From positions 849,454 to 913,453 of the forward strand of contig NZ_CP030085.1 in the NCBI RefSeq assembly GCF_003261235.1: 64,000 nt of DNA. The letters are read 5' to 3'. Shown here in pieces: positions 17,370 through 25,852 of this stretch. This DNA comes from Polynucleobacter paneuropaeus. Lineage in GTDB: Bacteria > Pseudomonadota > Gammaproteobacteria > Burkholderiales > Burkholderiaceae. The position numbers were made by a program, and so were the translations under genes. A model generated the notes under the pieces. It did not search any database, was not told where the DNA came from, and saw nothing but the letters and a program-made list of their open reading frames with translations. Numbering within the stretch: position 1 is the first letter of the stretch; each line of letters starts with the position of its first letter.

Positions 17370-20300
17370 ATGAAATGGACTGATCTCTTCATCAACAAGC
17401 CGGTGTTATCACTGGTGGTGAGTGCATTGGTATTGGTTTTTGGTTTTAAGGCGATTGGCTCATTACCTGTTAGCCAGTATCCCAAAACCCAAAATGCTGT
17501 TGTTACTATCACTACGAATTACTACGGTGCTGATGCGCAAACCATGGCGGGGTTTATTACTCAGCCTTTGGAGCAAGCGATTGCACAGGTACAAGGCATT
17601 GACTACCTGTCATCTTCCAGTGTCAGTGGCCTTTCTATCATTACAGCAACCCTGAAACTGAATTACGACTCGAATTCTGCATTGACACAGATACAAACGC
17701 AGATTAGTTCAGTCAGAAATCAGCTCCCTCCGCAAGCTCTACAGCCTGTTCTGACAGTGCAAATGGGACAAACTACTGATGCGATGTACATGGGCTTTGC
17801 CAGCATCGATATCCCAAACAATAGTGTCACGGATTATTTATTGCGTGAAGTAAAGCCTAAGTTTGACGCCGTTGATGGTGTTCAAAACGCAGAGTTAATT
17901 GGTGGTCGTAAGTTTGCTCTTCGTGCTTGGCTCAATCGAGAAAAAATGGCGGGTCTTGGAGTCGCTGCTGACGATGTCTATAACGCTTTATCTGCAAATA
18001 ACTATCTCTCTGCTGTTGGTACTACCAAGGGTGATATGGTATCGGTCGATTTAATGGCCAATACCGACTTGCATACGGTAGAGGAATTTCGAAAACTGGT
18101 TATCAAAAGCGATGGCGTTAACTTAGTTCATCTAGATCAAGTAGCTACTGTGACTTTAGGATCTGAGGACTACAACACTAATGTAGCCTTCAGCGGTAAA
18201 CAGTCTGTATTTATTGGTATCCAAGTAGCGCCCCAAGCTAACTTGCTCGATGTCGTCGATCGGGTTCGCAAACTCTTGCCTGGTATCCAAAAGCAGTTAC
18301 CGGTAGGTATGACAGGCCAGATCGTCTATGACTCAACGCAGTTCATTACAAGCTCGATTGATGAGGTCGTCAAAACCCTGTTTGAGGCACTGATTATTGT
18401 GACTATTGTTATCTACTTATTCTTAGGTAGCTATCGTGCTGTTGCGATTCCAGTGATTGCAATGCCTTTGTCTTTAATTGGCACCTTCTTCCTCATGCAG
18501 GTGCTGGGCTACTCGATTAATTTGCTGACTTTATTGGCTTTGGTTCTTGCCATTGGTCTGGTGGTTGATGACGCCATCATTGTGGTGGAAAACGTTGATC
18601 GTCATATGAAAGAGGGTAAGTCACCGTTTGATGCTGCCATTATTGCCGCGCGCGAACTCGGTAGCCCGATTCTAGCCATGACGGTAGTTTTGATTGCGGT
18701 ATATATTCCGATTGGTTTCCAGGGTGGCTTAACGGGTGCATTATTCACAGAATTTGCTTTCACACTCGCTAGCTCTGTGGCTGTCTCAGGCCTGATTGCG
18801 CTGACCTTATCGCCGATGATGTGCTCTCGTATTTTTAAGGCTGAACAAGAAACTTCAGAATTTGCCTTAAAGATCGATCGCGTCTTTGAGAAGATTCATC
18901 ATGCCTATGAATCTACCTTGCGTAGTTTATTGAGGACGTGGCAGGTCATCATCGTGATGGGAGTCATTTTACTTGGCGGCGTCGCTTATTTATATTCGAC
19001 TTCTAAAGCTGAATTGGCACCAATTGAAGACCAAGGTATTGTGCTGATGAACTTGACTGGGCCTCCCAATAGTACTGTGGCGCAGATGCAGCTTTATGCT
19101 GATCAAATATTTGATATTGCAAAAGCAGAACCAGAGTTTGCTCAGTCTTTCCAGATTACGAGTCCTGGCACTGGTTTTGGTGGCATCTTGTTAAAAGATT
19201 GGTCGCAACGAAGCCGATCTGCGATGGCTCTACAACAAGATCTTCAAAAAAAGTGGAATTCGATTGCAGGGGTTCGGGTTGCGGCCTTCCAGTTTCCGGC
19301 TTTGCCTGGTTCGCAGGGATTGCCTGTTCAGTTCGTGATTAAAACAACCGAACCCTATCAAGCTTTGAATGATGTCTCTCAGGCCGTTCTTGATAAGGCC
19401 AGAAGAAGCGGTAACTTTTTCTTTGTGGATACCGATTTGAAGATCGATAAACCTCAAGATATGTTGGTGGTTGACAAGGATAAGGTAGCTTCCTTAGGGA
19501 TGACTCAGCAGCAAGTCGGCAGCGCCTTAACCGCAGCCTTAGGTGGTGGATACGTCAATTATTTCTCAATTGCAGGGCGATCTTATCGTGTGATTCCGCA
19601 AGTAGAGCAGGTCAATCGTCTCAACCCAGATCAAATTTTAGATTACTACATCAGAACTCCGAAAGGGAGCTTGATACAAGTTCGAACATTTGCAACCATT
19701 AAACAGCAGGTAGTGCCAGAGTCGATTAATCACTTCCAGCAATTGAATTCAGCGACGATTTCAGGTGTGAGTACTCCGTTTGTTTCTGAGGGAGAGGTCT
19801 TGAAGTTCCTCGCAGATACCCTGAAAGAGGTTGCTCCTAGCGGCTACTCAGTTGACTACGCAGGACCATCACGGCAATTTGCCAATGAATCTGGTGGTTT
19901 CCTGGGAACCATGTTCTTTGCAATCTTGATTGTTTTCTTAGTCTTGGCTGCCCAGTTTGAGAGCTTTAGAGATCCCATTGTCATTTTGGTTTCGGTACCG
20001 CTGGCTTTATTTGGCGCCTTGATTTTTATCAATCTAGGCTTTACTACCCTAAATATTTATACCCAAGTAGGCCTTGTTACTCTGATGGGCTTAATTAGTA
20101 AACACGGTATTTTGATCGTTGAATTTGCAAATGAGCTTCAGATAGCAGGGCGTACTAAGCTAGAGGCAATCATTGAGGCAGCCACAGTTCGTCTCAGACC
20201 GATCTTGATGACGACCTTTGCGATGGTGCTGGGAGTTTTCCCTCTGGTGATTGCTTCTGGTGCTGGTGCAGCTGGGCGTAAGTCAATGGGTTTGGTGATC

Positions 20301-20417
20301 TTTACAGGGCTATCGATTGGAACACTCTTTACCTTGTTCGTAGTCCCCGCAATGTACCTCTTTATTGGCGCCGATCACCATCATCAGCAACATACCGATC
20401 CCGAGACTACGACTTAA
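17370..20417 (+). CDS. RND (HAE1-type) multidrug efflux permease
   Basis: Proton-driven inner-membrane pump of 1015 residues, the normal size of AcrB-type proteins. The first transmembrane helix follows MKWTDLFINKPVLS; the proton-relay acidic pair is visible in GLVVDDAIIVVENVDRHM; a second bundle of helices follows GFLGTMFFAILIVFLVLAAQ. The short C-terminus is His-rich (DHHHQQHTDPE). It is the third gene of the efflux operon, 3 bases after the adaptor, and ends before a strong terminator. No regulator gene lies beside the operon. Confidence 0.95.
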   Translation: MKWTDLFINKPVLSLVVSALVLVFGFKAIGSLPVSQYPKTQNAVVTITTNYYGADAQTMAGFITQPLEQAIAQVQGIDYLSSSSVSGLSIITATLKLNYDSNSALTQIQTQISSVRNQLPPQALQPVLTVQMGQTTDAMYMGFASIDIPNNSVTDYLLREVKPKFDAVDGVQNAELIGGRKFALRAWLNREKMAGLGVAADDVYNALSANNYLSAVGTTKGDMVSVDLMANTDLHTVEEFRKLVIKSDGVNLVHLDQVATVTLGSEDYNTNVAFSGKQSVFIGIQVAPQANLLDVVDRVRKLLPGIQKQLPVGMTGQIVYDSTQFITSSIDEVVKTLFEALIIVTIVIYLFLGSYRAVAIPVIAMPLSLIGTFFLMQVLGYSINLLTLLALVLAIGLVVDDAIIVVENVDRHMKEGKSPFDAAIIAARELGSPILAMTVVLIAVYIPIGFQGGLTGALFTEFAFTLASSVAVSGLIALTLSPMMCSRIFKAEQETSEFALKIDRVFEKIHHAYESTLRSLLRTWQVIIVMGVILLGGVAYLYSTSKAELAPIEDQGIVLMNLTGPPNSTVAQMQLYADQIFDIAKAEPEFAQSFQITSPGTGFGGILLKDWSQRSRSAMALQQDLQKKWNSIAGVRVAAFQFPALPGSQGLPVQFVIKTTEPYQALNDVSQAVLDKARRSGNFFFVDTDLKIDKPQDMLVVDKDKVASLGMTQQQVGSALTAALGGGYVNYFSIAGRSYRVIPQVEQVNRLNPDQILDYYIRTPKGSLIQVRTFATIKQQVVPESINHFQQLNSATISGVSTPFVSEGEVLKFLADTLKEVAPSGYSVDYAGPSRQFANESGGFLGTMFFAILIVFLVLAAQFESFRDPIVILVSVPLALFGALIFINLGFTTLNIYTQVGLVTLMGLISKHGILIVEFANELQIAGRTKLEAIIEAATVRLRPILMTTFAMVLGVFPLVIASGAGAAGRKSMGLVIFTGLSIGTLFTLFVVPAMYLFIGADHHHQQHTDPETTT

Positions 20418-20439
20418 TCACGTTCATTCAGATCAATCT

Positions 20440-20465
20440 AAAGCCCCTGATATGGGGCTTTTTTA
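20440..20465 (+). terminator. Rho-independent terminator of the efflux operon
   Basis: Hairpin AAAGCCCC (20440-20447), loop TGATAT, GGGGCTTT (20454-20461), then a T-run. It lies 22 bases after the RND permease stop. Confidence 0.9.
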
Positions 20466-20525
20466 TTACCTTCAGTAATGCTCATTGCTGCCTAAATACA
20501 ACAATCTATTTTTTTATTAATATAG

Positions 20526-20555
20526 TTCACAACTTCACAACTTCTGTAGTATAGT
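20526..20555 (+). promoter_or_regulatory. Candidate promoter with tandem TTCACAAC repeat
   Basis: TTCACA at 20526-20531 and TATAGT at 20550-20555 are separated by 18 bases and could be -35 and -10 elements. The -35 is the first copy of an 8-bp direct repeat, TTCACAAC twice from 20526 to 20541. Tandem repeats in a promoter directly before a small HTH gene suggest autoregulation; this is inference. Confidence 0.45.
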
Positions 20556-20575
20556 AACGAAATGGAGAAAGCAAT

Positions 20576-20755
20576 ATGAAAAGAGCAATACCAAAGACAT
20601 ATCAAGCGGTGGAGTGGGTCGGAAAGGGTCTAACAGCTGCGCAGGCAGCCAGAAAGATGGAGATTTCAGAATCCAGCGTTTATGCCGCTTTGAGAAAACT
20701 CAGGGCGAAAGATTTAGGTTGTTGTCCAACATGCGGTCAAAAAATAAGGAAATAA
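20576..20755 (+). CDS. 59-residue HTH protein with C-terminal CCxxC motif
   Basis: A short gene with a clear ribosome-binding site (GGAGAAA, 7 bases before ATG). The protein starts MKRAIPKTYQAVEWVGKG; residues 19-44 (LTAAQAARKMEISESSVY and following) look like a helix-turn-helix, and the tail CCPTCGQKIRK carries Cys49, Cys50 and Cys53, a zinc-knuckle-like half site. It is only one base upstream of the next gene, so the two are probably one operon. Family not recognised; a small transcription regulator, perhaps metal or redox responsive or dimerising through the Cys, is the best guess. Confidence 0.65.
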   Translation: MKRAIPKTYQAVEWVGKGLTAAQAARKMEISESSVYAALRKLRAKDLGCCPTCGQKIRK

Positions 20756-20756
20756 A

Positions 20757-21053
20757 ATGAAAAAGACTCTCATTGGAATTTTGTCTATCTCGATCTTTGC
20801 ATTCGCTTTTGCAAATACCTCACCAGATTCATCTGAGTTGATTAGCCAACAATGTAAGCTTTCGGCAGAAACAGTGGCCATGCTCAAAGGTCTTCAGTAC
20901 GGTAACTCCTCAATCCGCAAAGATGTAGGCGGATTGATCAAAACCAATCTTCAAGCGCCAGAAAATAGAGAAAGAGCTCAAAAAGCGATGAATCGCATGG
21001 TAGATGACCAATCAAGAGATATCAGTACCTTAGAGCATAAATACTGTTCTTAA
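20757..21053 (+). CDS. Small secreted protein of unknown function
   Basis: 98 residues with a clear Sec signal peptide (MKKTLIGILSISIFAFAFA, probable cleavage after FANT or FAFA). The mature part is polar and mainly helical, with one Cys near the start (QQCKLSAE) and one at the penultimate position (KYCS), which could form a disulfide that closes the molecule. No domain recognised. It follows the HTH gene with one base between stop and start, which suggests shared control. Confidence 0.65.
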   Translation: MKKTLIGILSISIFAFAFANTSPDSSELISQQCKLSAETVAMLKGLQYGNSSIRKDVGGLIKTNLQAPENRERAQKAMNRMVDDQSRDISTLEHKYCS

Positions 21054-21139
21054 GAGCTTGGAAGAGGCAAAAGGTGGCATGATAGGAAATGCCTTCAGAA
21101 TTGCTTAGAATAGGGCGTTGATTCTCTATTGGAATAGTC

Positions 21140-21478
21140 ATGACAAGTCACAAAACTCCTTCGATTTCTACTGAGCATGAGCCCCATGCTTCTCAACAGT
21201 TAGTGGATGATTTCAAAGCCCTGATTGCAGATGCTGAGGCCTTAATCAAGGTCAGCGCAGAGCACGGTGGAGAAGCAATGCATTCTGTGCGGGTAAAGGC
21301 GCAAGAGACTCTCAGTACCGCCAAGGAAAGCTTATCCGAGGCTCAAGGCCTGATTAGCGAAAAAGCAAAAGAAGCTGCACAGGAGGCAGATGTTTTTGTC
21401 CATGAAAAACCTTGGCAAGCAGTCGGTATTGCTGCTGGTGCAGGCTTATTGATTGGTCTTTTAATTAGTCGCCGCTAA
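21140..21478 (+). CDS. yqjD: DUF883 (ElaB/YqjD/YgaM) membrane-anchored ribosome-associated protein
   Basis: 112 residues: a long amphipathic helix rich in Ala, Glu and Lys (about 20-90), the family motif VHEKPWQAVGIAAGAGLLIGLLISRR at the end (shown here in part by HEKPWQAVGIAAG), which is a C-terminal transmembrane helix with the GxxxG-like pattern. In E. coli YqjD binds stationary-phase ribosomes at the inner membrane. It is first of a yqjD-yqjE-yqjK-like trio. Confidence 0.88.
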   Translation: MTSHKTPSISTEHEPHASQQLVDDFKALIADAEALIKVSAEHGGEAMHSVRVKAQETLSTAKESLSEAQGLISEKAKEAAQEADVFVHEKPWQAVGIAAGAGLLIGLLISRR

Positions 21479-21484
21479 AAATCT

Positions 21485-21856
21485 ATGGCAACAGAACATC
21501 TCTTAAGCTCTTTGAAGGGCTTGCTCTCTACTGCAACATCGATTGCTCAGACTCGCCTTGAATTGCTTTCAAGCGATGTTGCTGTCGCGCGAGTACAGTT
21601 CATCAAGCTACTTGTATTGATACTATTTTGTCTTTTCTGTTTATTTTTTGGCTTAGTGATGTTGGCGCTCTGGATTGTGGTCTATAGCTCAGAGACCAAT
21701 CGCATGGCAGCATTGGCATTGTTAACCGGCGGCTTTTTACTTGCTGGGTTTGTCTTTGGATTCATGATCCTACGTGCGCTCAAAACAATGCCCTTACTCT
21801 TTGCTGCATCGATTGCTGAGCTTGAAAAAGATCGCTCCGCTCTGAATCATCACTAG
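21485..21856 (+). CDS. yqjE: YqjE-type (phage holin family/DUF1469) membrane protein
   Basis: 123 residues with two transmembrane helices (about 40-65 and 73-97) after a short amphipathic N-terminus that contains SIAQTRLELLSSD, the signature of the family. The two helices and C-terminal acidic tail fit YqjE. It starts 6 bases after the yqjD stop. Name by analogy to the yqjDEK operon; real function unknown and not evidence of a phage. Confidence 0.85.
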   Translation: MATEHLLSSLKGLLSTATSIAQTRLELLSSDVAVARVQFIKLLVLILFCLFCLFFGLVMLALWIVVYSSETNRMAALALLTGGFLLAGFVFGFMILRALKTMPLLFAASIAELEKDRSALNHH

Positions 21857-21871
21857 ACTGACTAAGCCCTA

Positions 21872-22153
21872 ATGAGCCAATCTCTCGAAACCCTTCTCGA
21901 GCGCCAACGCGTTTTGCAAGCTCAGGCTGCTAAAGAGCGTCGGGGATTTAGCTCCCATTTCGCTGCTCTGAAGAAACCATTTTCTTGGGCCGACAAAGGC
22001 CTTGAGGCTGTCCAGTTTCTCAAAAGCAGTCCAATTTTGTGGACGAGTGCTTTTGCGGTTCTAGCTCACTTTAAGCCTAAATTGGCTAGTAAAGTTTTGG
22101 CTCTTGGCTGGGGTGCGATGAAGTTAGTTAAAACCGCTAAGTCCATTCTCTAA
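21872..22153 (+). CDS. YqjK-like small protein
   Basis: 93 residues, basic and helical, with the N-terminal pattern LETLLERQRVLQAQAAKER that resembles YqjK and one weak hydrophobic segment (residues 51-65). Its place as third gene after yqjD and yqjE supports the assignment more than its sequence does. No catalytic motif is visible. Confidence 0.7.
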   Translation: MSQSLETLLERQRVLQAQAAKERRGFSSHFAALKKPFSWADKGLEAVQFLKSSPILWTSAFAVLAHFKPKLASKVLALGWGAMKLVKTAKSIL

Positions 22154-22168
22154 GCTTTCTCCTTGTAT

Positions 22169-23854
22169 ATGAATACAGCTAAACCTTGGCTGAAGAATTA
22201 TCCAGCAGGGGTTCCTGCACAGCTTATTCTCCCAACGCAGACTTCTTTAGTGGACTTACTAGATGAATCCTTTGCGCGATATCCAAAGCGCAAGGCGATC
22301 GAGTCTATGGGCCATTCTTTTAGCTATGAAGAGTTAAACGTACTCTCTGAGCAATTTGCATCTTATTTGCAATCGCTTGACCTACCAATGGGTTCGCGAG
22401 TAGCGATTATGTTTCCTAACGTAACGCAATATCTCATTGCGATGCTGGGAGCATTGAGAGCAGGCTTAGTGGTAGTTAATGTCAATCCACTGTATACATC
22501 GAGAGAATTAGAACATCAACTGAATGATAGCCAAGCACTGGTGCTCGTACTCTCTGAAAACTTTGCCCATATCTATCAACAGATAGCAGAAAAAACTTCC
22601 GTAAAGCGAGTGATCGTTAGCAGTTTAGGAGACTTATTGGGTCCCAAAGGCCTGCTTGTTAATTTTGCCGCGCGTTACATTAAGAAGATCATTCCTCAGT
22701 GGGCTTTCCCACATACGCGTTTTACAGATGCCCTCCAACTTGGGAAACAACATCTCTTTCAAAAGCCCACGATTGATCCGAATGCGATTGCTTTTTTGCA
22801 ATATACCGGCGGCACTACTGGTGTATCTAAAGGAGCTATTTTATTGCATCGAAATGTACTTGCAAATGTACTTCAAACTGATGCGTGGCTTGAGCCAGTA
22901 CTCAGGGATCAACATGATCAGCAATTGGTGTTTTTATGTGCATTACCAATGACCCATATCTTTGCCTTGACAGCCTGCGCTCTATTGGGATTACGCAAGG
23001 GTGGGTTATTGCTTCTGGTTGCCAATCCAAGAGACATCACAGGGCTCATTAAATTGCTTGCAAAGCACCCTGAAGTCAATATCTTTCCTGGTGTTAACAC
23101 GCTCTTTCATGCTCTGGTCCACCGTCCTGAGTTCAGCAAACTGAAACTATCGAACTTACTCGTGACTATTGGTGGTGGGATGGCGATGCAAAAGAAAACA
23201 GCCGATCATTGGCAAGCCATCACCGGCAACCCAATTGCGCAGGGCTACGGCTTATCGGAAACTTCACCGGTTGTGTGCGTCAATACACCATTAATAGAGA
23301 AGTTCACCGGTCATATTGGTTTGCCATTGCCCAATACCGATGTAGTGATTTTGGGTGAGGATGGCAAGCGAATGCCAATGGGTGAGGCAGGAGAAATTTG
23401 CATTCAGGGCCCCCAGGTCATGGCGGGTTACTGGAATCAGCCAGAAGAAACCCGCAAAGTATTTACTGTTGACGGTTACTTCAAGTCTGGCGACATTGGC
23501 TTTATGGATAGCGAAGGCTATGTAACGATTGTTGATCGTATTAAAGACATGATTGTGGTTGGCGGCTTTAAGGTTTTCCCAAATGAAGTAGAAGAGGTTC
23601 TCGCTTCAATGCCGGGTATTCATGAATGTGCAGTAGTAGGCGTTGAACACCGTAAGCTCGGCGAGATTGTTAAAGCTTATATCGTGAAAGATAAACATGA
23701 TCTGACAAATGCTGATGTTCTGCAATTTTGCAAAGAACAGATGACGAGCTATAAGCGCCCCCGAAAAATTGTCTTTGTCAGTGAGCTGCCTAAGTCTAAT
23801 GTGGGGAAAATCTTGCGCCGTGAAGTCAGAAAACTCGGAGATTCAAGTTCTTAG
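22169..23854 (+). CDS. fadD: Long-chain fatty acid-CoA ligase
   Basis: Activates fatty acids through an acyl-adenylate. The AMP-binding signature YTGGTTGVSKGAILLH, the acyl-adenylate motif GYGLSETSP, the hinge SGDIGFMDSEGYVTIVDRIKDM and the late catalytic Lys in NVGKILRREVRK are all present. The frame is also open with TTG at 22163, but ATG at 22169 (MNTAKPWLKNYPAGV) is preferred. 561 residues is typical of FadD. The stop overlaps the convergent membrane-protein gene by 4 bases. Confidence 0.92.
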   Translation: MNTAKPWLKNYPAGVPAQLILPTQTSLVDLLDESFARYPKRKAIESMGHSFSYEELNVLSEQFASYLQSLDLPMGSRVAIMFPNVTQYLIAMLGALRAGLVVVNVNPLYTSRELEHQLNDSQALVLVLSENFAHIYQQIAEKTSVKRVIVSSLGDLLGPKGLLVNFAARYIKKIIPQWAFPHTRFTDALQLGKQHLFQKPTIDPNAIAFLQYTGGTTGVSKGAILLHRNVLANVLQTDAWLEPVLRDQHDQQLVFLCALPMTHIFALTACALLGLRKGGLLLLVANPRDITGLIKLLAKHPEVNIFPGVNTLFHALVHRPEFSKLKLSNLLVTIGGGMAMQKKTADHWQAITGNPIAQGYGLSETSPVVCVNTPLIEKFTGHIGLPLPNTDVVILGEDGKRMPMGEAGEICIQGPQVMAGYWNQPEETRKVFTVDGYFKSGDIGFMDSEGYVTIVDRIKDMIVVGGFKVFPNEVEEVLASMPGIHECAVVGVEHRKLGEIVKAYIVKDKHDLTNADVLQFCKEQMTSYKRPRKIVFVSELPKSNVGKILRREVRKLGDSSS

Positions 23855-24393
23855 GAGGAATTCTTTGGCGGCCCAAAAAGGATAGTAATCGTATGGGTAT
23901 TGCCCAAAACGATGCTCATTCCAGTAAATAAAAGATAGGGCCAAACAATGAGCCAATAGACAATCAGTAGAGCCAGAATATGCAGGGGGTCGCCATTGCC
24001 AAAAGCAGCCAATGAGCTAATAAACTCTTTGCCATGCATCAGACCCTCGACGCCGGACTCCAAAAAGTTCAATAAAAGAACAATGGCAAGATAAATGAGC
24101 GATTGGGCTAAGAGTGAAGGAACGATTCCCAAGCGCCGATTGGGATTAAATGGAAAAACAGCTTCTCCAATGAGCATAAATTTGGCACAGAGGCCGGCTT
24201 TGATCAGGGCAAAGCCAAACATTCTGAGGGGAATTGGCCATTCTCTTAGAGTTGTAGCCCCTAAAAAAGCCAATGCACAGAACCAGATGCCGAAGTAGAG
24301 TGATAGAGAGATTCCTTTTTTGAACTCGCTTTCCAGCTTTTGCTTGACTGAGCCAGAATGAATAGGGGTTTTGGAGGCTTCTAGATTGGTCAT
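23851..24393 (-). CDS. Integral membrane protein of unknown function
   Basis: 180 residues with about four to five hydrophobic segments (near 30-50, 57-78, 92-112, 134-155 and 160-175) after a polar N-terminus. There is no motif that I recognise; the spacing has some resemblance to Yip1-type proteins but this is weak. It is divergent from the TAXI-type protein with 45 bases between starts and may share regulation with it. Confidence 0.65.
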   Translation of the reverse strand: MTNLEASKTPIHSGSVKQKLESEFKKGISLSLYFGIWFCALAFLGATTLREWPIPLRMFGFALIKAGLCAKFMLIGEAVFPFNPNRRLGIVPSLLAQSLIYLAIVLLLNFLESGVEGLMHGKEFISSLAAFGNGDPLHILALLIVYWLIVWPYLLFTGMSIVLGNTHTITILFGPPKNSS

Positions 24394-24438
24394 TTTGTAA
24401 TAATCTTTGTCTGATCCTTATGCTTTAATGCTTCTATT

Positions 24439-25719
24439 ATGACCAAAAAACAAATATTTCTTTACCTTTCTGGCTTGGCGATACTGGTGGCAATTGCAGT
24501 AGCCGTCGTGAAACTTTTCCTATTGCCCCCCAGCAGTATTGAAATTGCTGCAGGTCCTAAGGGTGGTTATTTATATGAGATTGCTCAGATCTATGCCCAG
24601 GAATTTGAGAAATCTGGAGTCAAGGTCACCGTCTTGGAGACTGCTGGAACCCTAGATAATCTTGAACATGTAGAGCACCCTGACAAAATGATTGAGTTTG
24701 GTTTTTTAGAGGGTGGTGCAGCAGATCGCAAAGATTATCCTTCCTTGGAGTCTTTAGGCAGTATTGCTTATGCGCCAATTTGGGTGTTCTATCGCAGTCA
24801 ATTGGGAGATGTATTTGATGTTAACGGCCTGAAGGGTAAGCGCATAGCGATTGGGTATCCAGCTCAAGGAATTCATACAAATTCGTTGGATATTTTGAAT
24901 GCGGTAGGCGTCAACACAAAAAATAGCCAGTTTTTAAACATTGGCAGAGAAGAAGCCCTCAAAAAACTGCATGCTAATGAGATTGATGCCATGTTCTATT
25001 CAGCGCCTGCTGAGGACCATTTGGTAAAGACGCTATTTAATGACCCTACATTAAAGCCACTTAAGTGGCCTGATGCTGAGGGTATCGCTAGGAACCTCCG
25101 AGAGTTTCATGTATTAAAGCTTCCATTGGGTGCAATTGATTTGGAGAATTCTAAGCCGTCGACCGATATGAGGGTGTTAGCAACCACCATTACGGTGATT
25201 ACTAAAAAAGATACGCATTCTGCTTTGATCTATTTAATGATGGGTGTAATGGATGAGGTGCATGAGAGGCCCAGTCTCTTGCAATCAGAGAATGAGTTTC
25301 CCTCAGACAAGGACGTTGACTTTCCGATGAGTGACGATGCTGAAGACTATTACAAGAATGGCGGAAAACCATTCTTACAAAGATATCTTCCGTATTGGGC
25401 CGCCAGTTTCTTAGGAAAATTATTACTGATTTTAGTTCCTCTCCTAGCTATTTTTTATCCACTTTCGCAAGCCTATCCAGCTTTGCAGCAGTGGTACTAC
25501 ACCAATAAGGTGAATCGTTTCTATGACCAGTTAGTGAAGATTGAGAAGCGTTTAGATCATCATGCGGATCTAGAGCGAATTAAATACGATATACAGATAC
25601 TGCGTGCCGAGATTGAATTACTGATTAAGCTGGAGAAGATCCCCAGTATGTATACAAATCTACTGTATGACCTTAGAGGGCATGTCAGTCAAGTGATCGA
25701 GCAGCACGGACTTCAATAA
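24439..25719 (+). CDS. TAXI-family solute-binding protein with two membrane anchors
   Basis: 426 residues. An N-terminal uncleaved-looking helix (about 7-29) precedes a periplasmic TAXI-type domain: SSIEIAAGPKGGYLYEIAQ, LGSIAYAPIWVFYRS and KGKRIAIGYPAQGIHTNSLDIL are typical. A second membrane helix lies at about 318-345, followed by a cytoplasmic helical tail of some 80 residues. No TRAP permease gene (DctM/DctQ type) lies nearby, so it may be an orphan sensor or partner of a distant transporter. Ligand unknown. It ends at a terminator shared with tRNA-Asn. Confidence 0.8.
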   Translation: MTKKQIFLYLSGLAILVAIAVAVVKLFLLPPSSIEIAAGPKGGYLYEIAQIYAQEFEKSGVKVTVLETAGTLDNLEHVEHPDKMIEFGFLEGGAADRKDYPSLESLGSIAYAPIWVFYRSQLGDVFDVNGLKGKRIAIGYPAQGIHTNSLDILNAVGVNTKNSQFLNIGREEALKKLHANEIDAMFYSAPAEDHLVKTLFNDPTLKPLKWPDAEGIARNLREFHVLKLPLGAIDLENSKPSTDMRVLATTITVITKKDTHSALIYLMMGVMDEVHERPSLLQSENEFPSDKDVDFPMSDDAEDYYKNGGKPFLQRYLPYWAASFLGKLLLILVPLLAIFYPLSQAYPALQQWYYTNKVNRFYDQLVKIEKRLDHHADLERIKYDIQILRAEIELLIKLEKIPSMYTNLLYDLRGHVSQVIEQHGLQ

Positions 25720-25720
25720 G

Positions 25721-25747
25721 AAAAACCGCTCAATGAGCGGCTTTTTT
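25721..25747. terminator. Bidirectional terminator between TAXI gene and tRNA-Asn
   Basis: CCGCTCA-A-TGAGCGG (25726-25740) with A-tract before and T-tract after. It can end the TAXI transcript on the plus strand and the tRNA-Asn transcript on the minus strand, where it begins about 10 bases after the CCA end. Confidence 0.85.
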
Positions 25748-25756
25748 AATAGAATC

Positions 25757-25831
25757 TGGCTCCTCGACGTGGGATCGAACCACGGACCAACAGATTAACA
25801 GTCTGCTGCTCTACCGCTGAGCTATCGAGGA
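25757..25831 (-). tRNA. tRNA-Asn(GUU)
   Basis: Cloverleaf complete on the minus strand: acceptor TCCTCGA (25831-25825) pairs with TCGAGGA (25767-25761), G discriminator, CCA encoded at 25759-25757. The anticodon loop CTGTTAA gives GTT (25799-25797), and the T-loop GGTTCGATCCC is intact. Confidence 0.97.
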
Positions 25832-25841
25832 ATAAGCGAAT

Positions 25842-25847
25842 ATTATA
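25842..25847 (-). promoter_or_regulatory. Candidate -10 element of tRNA-Asn
   Basis: TATAAT on the minus strand, ending 11 bases before the mature 5' end of tRNA-Asn. No good -35 is visible upstream, where the site overlaps the thiD start region; thiD is divergent with only 21 bases between tRNA and start codon. Confidence 0.45.
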
Positions 25848-25852
25848 GCAAT

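Noticed and set aside
21485..21856. Holin-like protein as a prophage remnant
   Set aside because: It is the YqjE family in a yqjD-yqjE-yqjK-like operon; no phage genes nearby.
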